Shown here piece by piece: positions 54,248 to 64,000 of a stretch of 64,000 nt of DNA. Both the position numbers and the translations under genes were made by a program. Positions within the stretch are counted from its first letter, which is position 1, and the number at the start of each line of letters is the position of its first letter. Below the pieces are notes generated by a model. That model ran no database searches. It was not told where the DNA came from and was given only the letters and a program-made list of their open reading frames with translations. The DNA is from Mesorhizobium sp. L-8-3 (GTDB taxonomy: Bacteria; Pseudomonadota; Alphaproteobacteria; Rhizobiales; Rhizobiaceae): assembly GCF_016756615.1 (NCBI RefSeq), contig NZ_AP023262.1:7007501-7071500 (forward strand). The letters run 5' to 3'.

Positions 54248-55538
54248 TGTCCGCATATTCACCCCCCAGATCGCACTGTGAGGCTGATGCTTGGTACCGA
54301 CGCCTCCCTGGTTTCAGCCTCAAATCAGGTCCGCCTGACCATGAAGTGCAATCGTTGACCGCTTCTGCGACACCTGGGGCGATTGGCAACGCCGCCACGT
54401 GCCCCAATGTGCCACGAGATAACCGTCGTCCTCGGAGACGGTTCAGTCCGGCACCGGCTCGTAACCCAAGCCCCCAATCACACAGGTCAGTGTCGGATCG
54501 AACCAACCGTCGGTTTTCCCTGGCAATCAGGTGCAACGGCCTCAAGAGCAAGCTGACACGGTTTTTGGTCAGGTTCTCGACTCGGCCTGTTGTAAAGCTG
54601 CACGATACCGAGTAGGCACCGGCGTATTGCACGCCCATCCAGAACGTTGTGGATATTGCGGCGGTCGACAGGGCCAAGCCTATAGCGGCGGTTGGGTGGG
54701 CGGCCGAGAGCATCTCCCTTCTTGGCCATCAGGAGGTGACGGCCGAGTTGCTGACACTGGCCTCGATTCTTGACCACGAAATTGCAGCCGATTATCACCG
54801 CTCGGGATGATAGATGCTGGGGAATGATGCCGTCCGCGCACCGCCTCGTCGCGCACCAACTCGGACGCGGCAAATAAGGGAGCGTCGCGCCGGCATTTCG
54901 GATTGGTGCAGACTCGTTGCCAAAAGTTTCCGATCAGTATCGGTTCCATTCTCCTCTCCGCAGAACACCTCGCGCTCCAGGGCGGCTCCGCCACATAATC
55001 TCGCTGAGAGACGCTCGCCTACTGGATGGCCGCAAGATGCGCTGGAAACCAAACGGCTCCCATCCGACATTATCTCGCCGCACCTAAACGTTGCCAAGGC
55101 TTGCCCGGCTGAATTGCGGCACTGATCGGCGCCCGTCTAGCATCAACCCTGTGGCGCGGCTTCATCTCGGCCGTGGTCGGGCTTGGGACAAATGCGATAG
55201 CGGTCATTCGCGCAGGTCGATGACGCCGAGTTCGTGCCACATCCACTCGGCGACCTTCTGACGGCCGCCGTTGATTTTGCGGCCGGACGTGGCGTTTGCT
55301 GCTCATGCCGACCAGTCAGCTGGTCAAGACTTTCGCGATGTCCATGGGTTGACAGACAATCTGCTCGCCGATTTCGGGCGGGTGTCTGAGGTAGGTTCCT
55401 CTGATCTTTGCCGGGACGTTCAGCTATCATATGCTCCACGGTGCCGATTTCAGTGAGCGGAGGCGCTGGAGATCACCAAGGGGTCTGCTGGATCAGCGTC
55501 TTTCCCGTTTCCGCACGCGGCCGAGTTGAACGGGGCCG
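54248..55538. other. 1.3-kb stretch upstream of the nod box without a supported gene
   Basis: Many short overlapping frames occur on both strands, but none has a recognisable domain. The minus frame around 55143-55306 has a natural-looking segment (KINGGRQKVAEWMWHELGVIDLR) ending in a stop, which may be the tail of a lost gene. The 3' end of SKWP2 borders it at 55539. Confidence 0.35.
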
Positions 55539-58500
55539 TCATGGTACGACCCCGGATGAGGTCACGAGCTTGGGTACCGCCCTGCCCCCACCGCAAACAT
55601 AGGCGTGCAGCGCGGTCAGGCAAGCATTCGCGTTCTTGAGATCCCGCTCATGCTGCGGGGCAATCGTGAGATCGGCAAGTGTATAGATTGGATTCCGCAC
55701 ATGCATCAGGTCTGTGATGGTCTGGGCTTGGTCGGCGGTCTGCACCTTTGGGCCTCTGATGTTATCTCTCAGGTTCCGCCTGATCACGTCCTCGCTGGTA
55801 TTGAGCCAGATCGAGACGGCTTTCTCCCCGACATAATGCCGGATCTCCTCGATCATGAACGCTTCACCGCCGGTTGCGAGCACCGCCGACCCCAGTTCGA
55901 GTGACTGCCTGATCTCATTCACCTCAAGATCTCTGAAATAGGCCTCCCCATCCTCAGCGACGATCTTAGCTACGGACTTGCCGGTCTTCGCCTCGATTTT
56001 TCTATCGGAATCGACGAACCTCATTCCTAGTCGTTTGGCGAGTGCACGGCCCAAACTGGATTTCCCTGCGCCTTTCACGCCGACGAGCACGATCGACCGC
56101 GCGCCCAACGCGCCAAGAATCTCTGTTGCGATCGGGGAGCGCTCCGTTCGTCTCGGCGGGGCGACTTGCAACCGACGACGTAGGCTGGCACCAACTGTGC
56201 TATCGGCGTGGGCTTCCCAGTGGGGGATCTCTATGGCCTCGTGAGGGATGATGACCTTGTTGCAGGCCTGTCGCACGCGCTCCAAGAGTTGCTCGGCTAT
56301 AGACTGATCCAGTGGATCTTGGCTCTCTCGCTGCAGCTCCTGCAGCTTCTGCAGCTCCTTGTAGGTGTCGTGATTGTAAATCTTGGTCTTGTAGCTGTCT
56401 GCAGTGTGGAACTCCACCTCGAAGCGGTAGCCCCCCGGCGTGGCGAGCACGGTCTTGATGCCGACGAAGGTCGGCGATCGCGTCCTGAACCAGTTGGTCG
56501 TGCTGACCTCAGAATACCCGCTCTCGTCGAAGGCTATAATGGCTTTCTTGAAGGCACGGGTAAAATCTCTATCAGGGAGTTGGAAGCAGTGGCGTACAGC
56601 GTTGTTGATCAGCTGGGCGCCGGCTTCAAACGGGGCCTGTATCCCGGTGAGCTGGCCTGTCATCGAGCTTTCCGATCTCAAACGCTCAGCGAGATGGGGC
56701 ATCTTCACGTTGATATCGGCTCTCCTGAGGGCTTCGGCAACCGAGATTACCATCGGGGTGATGTCCTTCTCTTCGGCTCGGGCGCGGCAAGCCTCCATTT
56801 GAGCTCGCTGTACGGCCAGCTCGGGAGTCAAGGTCATCGTCGTGGCTGAATCATCGGCAGAAGCCCCTCGAGCCGAGGGTTGAGGCAGAAAGCCTCGCTC
56901 GGCAGCAAGTTTGATCGAAGCTTGCATAACTGAAGCCGCCAGCGTCGGATTGTCCTGAAGATCCTGCAATGTGGCATCGACATCAAACCGACCCTGGTTG
57001 AGGGTAGCCGCAATGCTCTTGGTGTAGGGCACCGATTTCGAGCCTGGTGTTTGTTGCAGCAGGCGCCGAAGTTGCCTGCTCTTGAACATAAAGATGTGGG
57101 CCCCAGTGTCCGATTTATATGCGTCAGTTCCGACTTTGATACCGAGGCTCAGGAGATTCTTTGCACTCCGCACGAGGTCGTGTGGATTGTATCCATCCGG
57201 TCGCGGGGCAATGCGCGTAGGGTAACGGTCGACAAGAAGCTGGACGCGGTCGCGTGGCTGAGCCGTTGCCGAATAGATCTCCGCCAGCTCCGGGAACAGC
57301 TCGCAAAGCGGTTGGCTCATCGCGAGTGGTGCCTCGCTCAGGCTGACGACTGTTTCGGGCAGGAGTTGTTCGGGCAGAGCTTGCTCATCCAGCCTCGCGG
57401 CCCACGTCTCGAGCTCAGCGTGGAGCAACTCAGCAATCTCGCGCGCGACCGGATGGTCTGCCAGTTGGATGTCGTGCCGCGCCTTTTCAAGCGTCTCCTG
57501 GACGTTCTGAGCACTGACCTGTTCCTGCTCCAACACGCCTCGGATGTCTCGCTTGAGCTCTTGGTGAATGCCTTCGTACGTGCCGAAGATGGCACGCTCG
57601 GCAAACCACTGTCGGGCTTCATGGGATTGAGCGAGAAAGTCTCGCTGCAGACAAGTATAGATTTCCAGAACATTGCGCGTGGCGGCGAGGATCTGGCTGG
57701 CGCGCCCGAACTTGTAGCGACCATCCTCAATCGCCGGCGTGTGCGACTTTGGCGGCTTGAGCGAGCGCAATCCGCGAGCTTGCTCCTCTTGATCGAATTG
57801 CCTGACATGCTCGTAAAGCTGTGGCCGGTCGCCGACGATGACGAGGCTGTCTCCGTCGAAGTCGCCGTCAAGTTTCTTCTGTTCACCAGTTGGGACGGCA
57901 ACCAACGAGCCCGGGGCAAACACCTCGGTCGCCTGCAGGATGCCGAGGCAGTCGACCGTCGTGTCCACCTTGACGCGGTCCTTGCTCGTGGTCCAGCTCG
58001 CATGGCATTTGACGTCCTCGGCAGACATGATTAGCGCACGGTCGGCGTAGGCGGCCGGCCACATCTTATCCGGTACAACGATCAGGATGCCTTTGGCAAA
58101 GAAAGTCGGATCGTCGGCGGCCAGTTCCCTCCCCGACTTCTGGGCGACATTGAAGCTGTATTGAATGGCCGTGCAGTTATCGAGAAATACAGCGGTCGGA
58201 TCGCCGTCGACGGCCAACTTGACCCGCTCGGCGGCAAACGGGCGCAGGTTCGGCTTATCGTAGGGCGAGCGCCCGACCAGCACGCCGCTCGTCCCCGTCA
58301 ATGTTTCGCTCTTCAGCGTCGGCACATGGAGACACTCATCGTTGGAGGGTACGGCAACCGCGCCGGGACCATCGATGTGTCCGGCCGTCACCGTTCTAAA
58401 CAGCTCTTCGGTGGTCAACGTTGGCTCTTGTTGGCTCTCGAGCCAGGCCGTGGCCTTTTCACGGACCTCATCCGCCACTTGGTCGCAGCGCGGATAGTGT

Positions 58501-61500
58501 TGCAGCGCCGAGACTGGCAGGGATGATTTCCTTCCCTCACCAAAGGCAGACATCTGATCAGGACCCTGCTCGCCGGCGCGACATACAGCTGGCATAAGGT
58601 TGGCTAGCGAGGCCCTGATGAAACCGCAGCCGTCATGCGGTCGCAATGCAATGGGACCGTCCGGCCCCCTCAGCTTGAAGGGATGCTCCTGGTTGGCGGG
58701 ACGGTCCGGCAGCAGCGACAGTTTGAAGGCGCCTTCCAGCGCGTAGTCGTGAACTCCCAGGCCCTTGATCGCCGGTGGCGCCGCAAAACCCCTGCGCTGG
58801 GTATAATAATAGGCCTCCTTGAAAGGGGCCCAAGTCCGAGACAGCTGCTCGAAGGCGGTGCCCGGTGCGGTATCGACATACGGAATCGCCAGCAGCTTTC
58901 CCCCGGAAAGCTTAGCTAGCTCGCCTGGAGCACGGGCCGCAATCTGAGACACGGTCAATCGCGGCGGCTTTAACTTGCTGCCTCCGAACAGGTCCATGCG
59001 GTATGGCACACCGTTGACGTTCACCGTACGCGCCAGCATGAAGGCGCTCGGCGTTCCTGGCATCTGGACCGCAACGACTGGCAAAGCCCCGGCAGTCAGG
59101 CGCTGAAATATCGAATACCGTCTCTCCGGCTCGGTGGCCACCGGCCGTCCCTGCATGTCAACTACCGGCAACTGCATCAGTCCTGCGTCACCCTGCGGCG
59201 GTCTTGGCTCGTGATCCATGGTTCGCAGGACCTGATACACGTCGAAGACCGATGCTGGATGTTGCCCCTGGATCGTCGCCGCATCCTGCTCTATGAAAAA
59301 GTCCAGCGCATCCACTGGATTCTCCGCCTCGATCTGCGCGATCAGGTTCCAGCTCATGCTGGAAAGGTCGCTTTCAATGAGGCCGCGCGTGCTGTCCAGG
59401 ATCTCCTTCGTCTTGCGCTCCAGCGCTTGCTGCCTCACCCGCAAGTCGGACCTCTTGCCCTCGACATACGGTGACCTGAATAGTCTCTCCAGGACCGCAC
59501 GGGCCTTAAGCGTCTGATAGATCGATAAAGCGGGGCGGCGGCTGGCAAGCGGTCCACGGGTCCGCTCGGCATCGCTTGCGTTCAGATGCGCCTCGATCTT
59601 CTGCTCGAGCACGGATTGGAGGTCGTTGAGCAGATTGAGGGCCTGCGTGCGGTGCGAGCGCAGCGGCCTCTGTGGGCTGCGAGCCAGCGGCAGCAGAGAT
59701 GCACACAGATTAGCCATGGTTTCCAGATCGTTGTGGGTCGTAAAATCAGGGGCTTGACGCAATTCCGAGAGGCGGTTCAAGCCTGTCGGTGCGAGCAAAC
59801 CGAGATCATCAGACAGCCGAGCCTTACCAAGTGCCTTGAAAACGGTTGTGATGTCTAGAACGTCAGCCTGCGCCAGGCGATCATCATCATAGTGCAGGTA
59901 ATGAGCGAGCTTGTGCAAGCGATCCTTCGGCAGAGCCGCGTCCGTAATATCCCCAGTGTCTTCTGCCTTCATGATCATTCGCGACAAAGCATTGGCGAGA
60001 ATACTTAGCTGAGCTGTCGTGAACACACCGAATCGTAGCTCTCGAGCACCCAATCTGCGCGCGATGTCCATCGTGGACTGCTGGCACGCCGACTCTTCCG
60101 GCCACTTGGTGAAGCCGTTCATCAAGGTCGCCACTCCCTGCGGAGCGAAATCGGAGAGCTGGCGCTGACGGGCTTCCCCGGCGATTGCGATCGCGGCTCT
60201 GCGACAGTCCTCCCCGACCGGCCACTTGCTGAAACCGTTCACCAGATTAGATAGGTGCTGGTGACTAAACTCACAGAGTCGGGCGCCGCGGCGAATGACC
60301 TCACCGGCGATGGCGATCGCGGCGTCGCGACAGTCCGCCCCGTCCGGCCACTTGCTGAAACCGTTCACCAGATTAGCTAGGTGCTGGTGAGTAAAGTCAC
60401 GGAGTCGGGTGCCTCGGCGAAGGACCTCGCTGGCTATAGCGATTGTGGCTTGCTGAGTCGACGCCGCTTCCGGCCACTTGCCGAATCCGTTCACCAGGTT
60501 CGCCAGGTCCTGGTCATTGAAATCAGAGAGCCCGAACTCGCCGCGCCCGGCGCGGCGGGTGACCTCCCCGGCGATGGCGACTGTTGCCTGGCGAGACGCC
60601 GCCTCTTCCGGCCACTTGCTAAAACCGTTCACCAATGTCGCAAGTGCCTGCTGAGTAAGATGAGAGAACTGGTCATCGCGTTGAAAGACCTCGCTGGCGA
60701 TCGCCAGTGTTGCATCGCGACAGTCCGCCTGTTGTGGCCACTTACTGAAACCGTTCACCAAGTTTGCCAAGTGCTGATGACTGAAAGCAGAGAGTTGGGC
60801 GCGGCGGCGGATGACCTCACTGGCGATCGCGACTGTGGCGTGATGATAGTCGGCATCGTCCGGGCATTTGCCGAACCCGTTCACTAGGTTAGCCAGCTCC
60901 TGCGGAGTAAAATGAGACAGCCCTTGCTCGCCGGCGCGGCGAGAGACTTCTGTGGCGATATTGGCTGTGGCTTGGCGGTAGACCGCCCCTTCCGGCCATT
61001 TGCTGAAACCTTGCACCAGGTTCGCTAAGTCCTGATGATTAAAATCAGAGAGCCCGAACCTGCCGCGGGCGGCGCGGCGACCTACCTCATCGGCAATCGC
61101 TCCGGTGACTTGGCGACACCGCTCCTCTATCGGCCACTTACTGAAACCGTTCACAAGGGTCGCCATGTGCTGGGGATTAAGATCAGCGACGCCGGCACGC
61201 CGGTCACGACCAAGGACCTCACCGGCCATCGCACTGGCGGCTTCGCGGGACGCCTGCTCTTCCGGCCATTTGCTGAAACCTTGCACCAGGTTCGCCAGTT
61301 CCTGGTGGGTGAATTCGGAGAGCCGGGCACGGCGGTCGCGGCGCAGAACCTCGCCCGCGATCGCAACTGTGGCTTGGCAACAGACCTCCTCTTGGGCACA
61401 CTTTCCGAAACCGTTCACTAGGTTGGCCAAGTCCTGGTGATTAAAAGTTGAGAGCCCGAGGTTACGGCGGCGAATGACTTCACCGGCAATCGTTCCGGTG

Positions 61501-62597
61501 GCTTGGCGGGACCACTCCTTTTCCGGCCACTTGCTGAAACCGTTCACCAGATTAGCCAGGTGCTGCTCCCTAAAATCAGAGAGCCCGAAACGGCGGTCCT
61601 CGCGACGACGGACCTCACTGGCGACGGCTTCCGTACCGTCACGAGTTTCCGACCGCTGCGGCCACTTGCTGAAACCGTTCACCAGCAACGACAGACTTTG
61701 ACTTTGCAGTACGCCAAGTGTCCTGCCCTCATCGCGGCAAAATTCGGCGATTCTGATCGTTCCATTTCGGCATGTTCTCGACTGCGGATGCCGACCAAAC
61801 GATGCCGAAAAGAGCGAAAAGGCTTTGGGGTCTACTTCGCACATTAACGCACTAGGAAGCTGCGACACCCGAGCTGCCATCGCCTTGCAAGCTTCCACAC
61901 CTTCCTGACCTCCAGCCTCACGACTCACCGTATTGCATGCGGTGGCGTAGCCCCATGATTGCCCGCGGCGGATATTGTCCTCGAAGCATGTGACAAATTG
62001 AGCTTTGAACTGGGCGGCGGCCTTTTGCAGGAAGGCTGCATGGACCTCGTCGCCCGCCCCTTGCAGCCGTCTGTCATGCTCCACCACTGCACGCGAGAAC
62101 CCCTCAATGTCACGGGCAAAACAAATGGCGTGTAGTGCGTTGTTAGATTGTTCTTCTGAGATTGCACTTTGCACGCTCTGCGCGGCGACATCGTCCAGGC
62201 GCCGCCTTTTTGGTCTGCGATCCAGGCCCGACACGGGCTGCCTGCGCGAGGAAGGACCACTTTGTTGTGAACTCCTGGACTGATCGGCATTGCGGACTTC
62301 TGCACCGGAACGCGACGAACTTTCTTGCCGATTTGTCGCTCCCAGATGCGGCAAGTCGCGAAAAACGGGCTGGCCGTCACACCTATTGACGGAGGGATCG
62401 CCGGACGTGCGGCGCCGGACATCGCTGGCCGAAGGTGGCCTTTCAGCTGAGGATGCCCCTAACTCTCGATCTTCAGAGCGCAAGCCCTGAACGACAGAAC
62501 TGAAGGTCGAGCCTTTTTGACCACCGCCATGATCCGATTCAGCCCGGTGCGTGCCTGATCCGCTAGGCGCATTCAAACGCCGGTCAACTCCCGTCAT
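55539..62597 (-). CDS. Second giant SKWP-repeat type III effector (SKWP2) with DFDGD motif and degenerate kinase domain
   Basis: 2352 residues from ATG 62597 (MTGVDRRLNAPSGSGTHRAES), matching the starts of its paralogues; the frame is open 24 codons further up. Serine-rich signal and disordered region to about 125 with a basic RRPKRRRLD patch (possible nuclear signal), helical region, 13 SKWP repeats (about 290-830), then the large conserved region containing LDGDFDGD (DFDGD at 1579-1583) and GVLVGRSPYDKPNLRPF. The C-terminal shikimate-kinase-like domain (about 2160-2330) keeps Walker A GVKGAGKSS, FVDSD and YFRDLE. It has ATGGEAF instead of ATGGG and lacks the RPLL lid, so it is probably inactive. 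It is related to RipS/XopAD effectors in the repeat region and is a likely Rhc substrate. Confidence 0.88.
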   Translation of the reverse strand: MTGVDRRLNAPSGSGTHRAESDHGGGQKGSTFSSVVQGLRSEDRELGASSAERPPSASDVRRRTSGDPSVNRCDGQPVFRDLPHLGATNRQESSSRSGAEVRNADQSRSSQQSGPSSRRQPVSGLDRRPKRRRLDDVAAQSVQSAISEEQSNNALHAICFARDIEGFSRAVVEHDRRLQGAGDEVHAAFLQKAAAQFKAQFVTCFEDNIRRGQSWGYATACNTVSREAGGQEGVEACKAMAARVSQLPSALMCEVDPKAFSLFSASFGRHPQSRTCRNGTIRIAEFCRDEGRTLGVLQSQSLSLLVNGFSKWPQRSETRDGTEAVASEVRRREDRRFGLSDFREQHLANLVNGFSKWPEKEWSRQATGTIAGEVIRRRNLGLSTFNHQDLANLVNGFGKCAQEEVCCQATVAIAGEVLRRDRRARLSEFTHQELANLVQGFSKWPEEQASREAASAMAGEVLGRDRRAGVADLNPQHMATLVNGFSKWPIEERCRQVTGAIADEVGRRAARGRFGLSDFNHQDLANLVQGFSKWPEGAVYRQATANIATEVSRRAGEQGLSHFTPQELANLVNGFGKCPDDADYHHATVAIASEVIRRRAQLSAFSHQHLANLVNGFSKWPQQADCRDATLAIASEVFQRDDQFSHLTQQALATLVNGFSKWPEEAASRQATVAIAGEVTRRAGRGEFGLSDFNDQDLANLVNGFGKWPEAASTQQATIAIASEVLRRGTRLRDFTHQHLANLVNGFSKWPDGADCRDAAIAIAGEVIRRGARLCEFSHQHLSNLVNGFSKWPVGEDCRRAAIAIAGEARQRQLSDFAPQGVATLMNGFTKWPEESACQQSTMDIARRLGARELRFGVFTTAQLSILANALSRMIMKAEDTGDITDAALPKDRLHKLAHYLHYDDDRLAQADVLDITTVFKALGKARLSDDLGLLAPTGLNRLSELRQAPDFTTHNDLETMANLCASLLPLARSPQRPLRSHRTQALNLLNDLQSVLEQKIEAHLNASDAERTRGPLASRRPALSIYQTLKARAVLERLFRSPYVEGKRSDLRVRQQALERKTKEILDSTRGLIESDLSSMSWNLIAQIEAENPVDALDFFIEQDAATIQGQHPASVFDVYQVLRTMDHEPRPPQGDAGLMQLPVVDMQGRPVATEPERRYSIFQRLTAGALPVVAVQMPGTPSAFMLARTVNVNGVPYRMDLFGGSKLKPPRLTVSQIAARAPGELAKLSGGKLLAIPYVDTAPGTAFEQLSRTWAPFKEAYYYTQRRGFAAPPAIKGLGVHDYALEGAFKLSLLPDRPANQEHPFKLRGPDGPIALRPHDGCGFIRASLANLMPAVCRAGEQGPDQMSAFGEGRKSSLPVSALQHYPRCDQVADEVREKATAWLESQQEPTLTTEELFRTVTAGHIDGPGAVAVPSNDECLHVPTLKSETLTGTSGVLVGRSPYDKPNLRPFAAERVKLAVDGDPTAVFLDNCTAIQYSFNVAQKSGRELAADDPTFFAKGILIVVPDKMWPAAYADRALIMSAEDVKCHASWTTSKDRVKVDTTVDCLGILQATEVFAPGSLVAVPTGEQKKLDGDFDGDSLVIVGDRPQLYEHVRQFDQEEQARGLRSLKPPKSHTPAIEDGRYKFGRASQILAATRNVLEIYTCLQRDFLAQSHEARQWFAERAIFGTYEGIHQELKRDIRGVLEQEQVSAQNVQETLEKARHDIQLADHPVAREIAELLHAELETWAARLDEQALPEQLLPETVVSLSEAPLAMSQPLCELFPELAEIYSATAQPRDRVQLLVDRYPTRIAPRPDGYNPHDLVRSAKNLLSLGIKVGTDAYKSDTGAHIFMFKSRQLRRLLQQTPGSKSVPYTKSIAATLNQGRFDVDATLQDLQDNPTLAASVMQASIKLAAERGFLPQPSARGASADDSATTMTLTPELAVQRAQMEACRARAEEKDITPMVISVAEALRRADINVKMPHLAERLRSESSMTGQLTGIQAPFEAGAQLINNAVRHCFQLPDRDFTRAFKKAIIAFDESGYSEVSTTNWFRTRSPTFVGIKTVLATPGGYRFEVEFHTADSYKTKIYNHDTYKELQKLQELQRESQDPLDQSIAEQLLERVRQACNKVIIPHEAIEIPHWEAHADSTVGASLRRRLQVAPPRRTERSPIATEILGALGARSIVLVGVKGAGKSSLGRALAKRLGMRFVDSDRKIEAKTGKSVAKIVAEDGEAYFRDLEVNEIRQSLELGSAVLATGGEAFMIEEIRHYVGEKAVSIWLNTSEDVIRRNLRDNIRGPKVQTADQAQTITDLMHVRNPIYTLADLTIAPQHERDLKNANACLTALHAYVCGGGRAVPKLVTSSGVVP
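60060..61740 (-). repeat. Tandem SKWP repeats within SKWP2
   Basis: Thirteen tandem units of about 114-135 bp, each with the core LANLVNGFSKWP...ATxAIAxEVxRR. Several units vary to GFGKCP/GFGKWP. Each unit is predicted to form an alpha-helical hairpin as in HEAT/ARM repeats. Confidence 0.9.
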
Positions 62598-62719
62598 AAT
62601 CCGTCTCCAGGCGAGAAATGCGCGCCGATTACAATGCGTGGCGCACACGGCGCCCTCCACAACCCGCAAAGCGCGGATCTGCCCAACCTGCGCGCTCTGG
62701 GATCGAACATATCCCTTTC

Positions 62720-62737
62720 ACCTGACGTGACTCTGAC
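62720..62737 (-). promoter_or_regulatory. Weak tts-box candidate upstream of SKWP2
   Basis: The minus strand reads GTCAGAGTCACGTCAGGT, keeping GTCAG, the central CG and the AG-T of the consensus but missing several positions. It lies 123 bp before the SKWP2 start. It could be a diverged TtsI site or chance. Confidence 0.35.
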
Positions 62738-63110
62738 CTGGGTCTATCTGGAGTCGCATTGCGTTCACCTATTCCGCCAGACGTCCGGGAGCTGCCCCTA
62801 TCTCGGGCCAGCTGCGGCGGTGAGCGAGATCGCTGTGGACAAGCCTCGGCGAAGCCACGCTGATGATGCGTGACGATGAATATGCTCTGACGAGGCAAAG
62901 ACGAAGGTTGGCAGAGCCGTGCCGCTTGGCTTTGAAGAGTGAGGCGACAGATGCTAAGGCTTTTGCTGCGATTGCCCGCCAGTGGCGCGTGAACTTGCCG
63001 CTGGCGGTACCGCCGGGACTTCTCGTGATGGCGAAGCTATTCTCGCTCGGAAGGGCGCCGGTGTAGAATATTCTTCCGCAGCAACGGCGTCGCGCTACCG
63101 GCCCAGGCCC
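62738..63110. other. Unassigned stretch between SKWP2 and the IS630 remnant
   Basis: About 370 bases. A plus-strand frame at 62863-63066 (TDAKAFAAIARQWRVNLPLAVPPGLLVMAK) has natural composition but no start context and no family that I recognise. It may be a gene fragment. Confidence 0.3.
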
Positions 63111-63431
63111 TCAGCCGACACGCCGTATACGTTGATGCAGACCAGCCGCCATCAGAAATAAACCTCTTGCCGACGGGCGGGCATACGTCTTGAACGTGAC
63201 GCCGCGCTTGTCGAGGAACATCCACACCGTTGAAGGAACAACCCGCACGCCGTGCCCGGACGCCAGTCTCTCGGCGATCTCGGCAAGCGTGATGTCCGGC
63301 GTCTCCTCAATCAGGCCAAGAATGAAGCGTTCGTGCGGGTCGAGCTTCGAGCCAGATGGCTGGCCCTGCTTGCGTGCGACCGCCTCGCCGCGACAAGCGC
63401 TGATCGCGAGAGCTGCTCTGGTCGCCGTCAA
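63111..63431 (-). pseudogene. IS630-family transposase remnant
   Basis: The minus strand encodes RAALAISACRGEAVARKQGQ, LDPHERFILGLIEETPDITLAEIAERLASGHGVRVVPSTVWMFLDKRGVTFK (located by its ends LDPHERF and RGVTFK), the second helix-turn-helix of IS630-type transposases. It is then frameshifted. The DDE domain is missing or decayed. Its 5' end abuts the broken NopD-like gene. Confidence 0.65.
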
Positions 63432-64000
63432 CCGCGGCCAGGAAAATTTCTGAGTCGGCCTTGCAAATCCCGGCGATCGGGGACGAGGTCGTTGAGATCT
63501 GCTATGTGTTGCCCGTCCGTCTTCACCAATCGTTCAATAAGGGCCCGGGTGCCGTCCACGACGAAAACGCCACAATCAAATTTGTTCTCCTGCTGACGTA
63601 TGCTCGCTTGTTGCAGGTTGGCGCCCAACCGCGTTGCGAGCATCGCAGCTTGGCGGTCGTTGCCTCCCTCGTAGGAGTCGTAGTGATAGGCAACCGGGCT
63701 TTGCCGGTTGCGGCGATCAACGAGCAGCAGCGACCAATGGGTGCCGCGGGCCATACGATCGGCACGGCTAGCATCACTCACTGGCAGAAACAGGAAGTGG
63801 CGGTGTCATTACGATTGGGATCTTGGACGATGCGCCGAAATGCGCGCTGCGCCTCGCTCACTTCGCCCAGGCGCAGATGATAATGGGCTATGAGGGGATC
63901 GACAAGCCGCGTCCGAGCAGCGAGATTTGGATCGCGCGCCTGCAACTGCTCTCCCAGGAGCTCGTAATCCCTTTGGATGTGCTGATCGCCCAGGAATTCC
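63428..64000 (-). pseudogene. NopD/XopD-type SUMO protease (C48) effector, frameshifted, running off the window
   Basis: The upstream frame (64000 to about 63805) reads HIQRDYELLGEQLQ, NLAARTRLVDPLIAHYHLRLG and RAFRRIVQDPNRNDTAT. After a shift near 63800 a second frame gives HFLFLPVSDASRADRMARGTHWSLLLVD, VAYHYDSYEGGND and QQENKFDCGVFVVDGTRALIERL, to the stop at 63428. These are the conserved pre-catalytic region and ULP1 protease core, with histidine (THW), aspartate (YDS), glutamine and cysteine (DCG) all present. NopD/XopD effectors remove SUMO from plant proteins. The frameshift makes it a likely pseudogene; its 5' part lies outside the window. Confidence 0.8.

Overview
The window looks like part of a rhizobial symbiosis island (Mesorhizobium, Bradyrhizobium or Sinorhizobium fredii type). 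It holds a complete Rhc-type symbiotic type III secretion system (T3SS) in the gene order known from NGR234-type rhizobia. It also holds the regulator TtsI behind a nod box, several tts boxes, giant and decayed type III effectors, a rhizobial gibberellin operon, and many insertion-sequence remnants. No tRNA, rRNA or housekeeping locus was seen, so the exact species is not fixed.

Layout. 1-4.4 kb: a cut-off tyrosine recombinase, a frameshifted effector-like gene, a degenerate cold-shock gene and an MFS transporter. 4.4-14.5 kb (minus strand): the gibberellin operon, in transcription order CYP112, CYP114, a ferredoxin-SDR fusion, CYP117, GGPP synthase, copalyl diphosphate synthase, kaurene synthase and a type II IPP isomerase. 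No intact CYP115 is present. 15.3-33.5 kb: an IS-rich zone with three directly repeated, near-identical 814-bp IS6-family elements. The first pair brackets a giant SKWP-repeat effector (SKWP1), split by a frameshift at a run of ten A. The second pair brackets a 791-residue paralogue of its N-terminal region, a nopP-like remnant and a truncated IS701-type transposase. 33.5-50.4 kb: the T3SS core (y4yS, rhcV, y4yQ, nopA, nopC, rhcU, rhcT, rhcS, rhcR, rhcQ, y4yJ, rhcN, nolV, nolU, rhcJ, nopB on minus; rhcC1 and nopX on plus). 51.2-53.9 kb: y4xK, rhcC2 and ttsI, with a nod box upstream. 55.5-62.6 kb: a second giant SKWP effector (SKWP2). 63.1-64 kb: an IS630 remnant and a broken NopD/XopD-type SUMO protease.

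How it works together (partly inference): plant flavonoids acting through NodD switch on ttsI via the nod box. TtsI then activates tts boxes ahead of nopB, nopC, nopX and effector genes. The secretion machine delivers effectors such as the SKWP proteins. The gibberellin operon makes a diterpenoid hormone precursor, probably ending at GA9.

The most striking observation is the architecture of the giant SKWP effectors. It runs: disordered secretion-signal region, 13-14 SKWP repeats, a large central region carrying an LDGDFDGD motif like the metal-binding loop of two-barrel RNA polymerases and eukaryotic-type RdRPs, and a C-terminal shikimate-kinase domain. The kinase motifs are intact in SKWP1 and degenerate in SKWP2.
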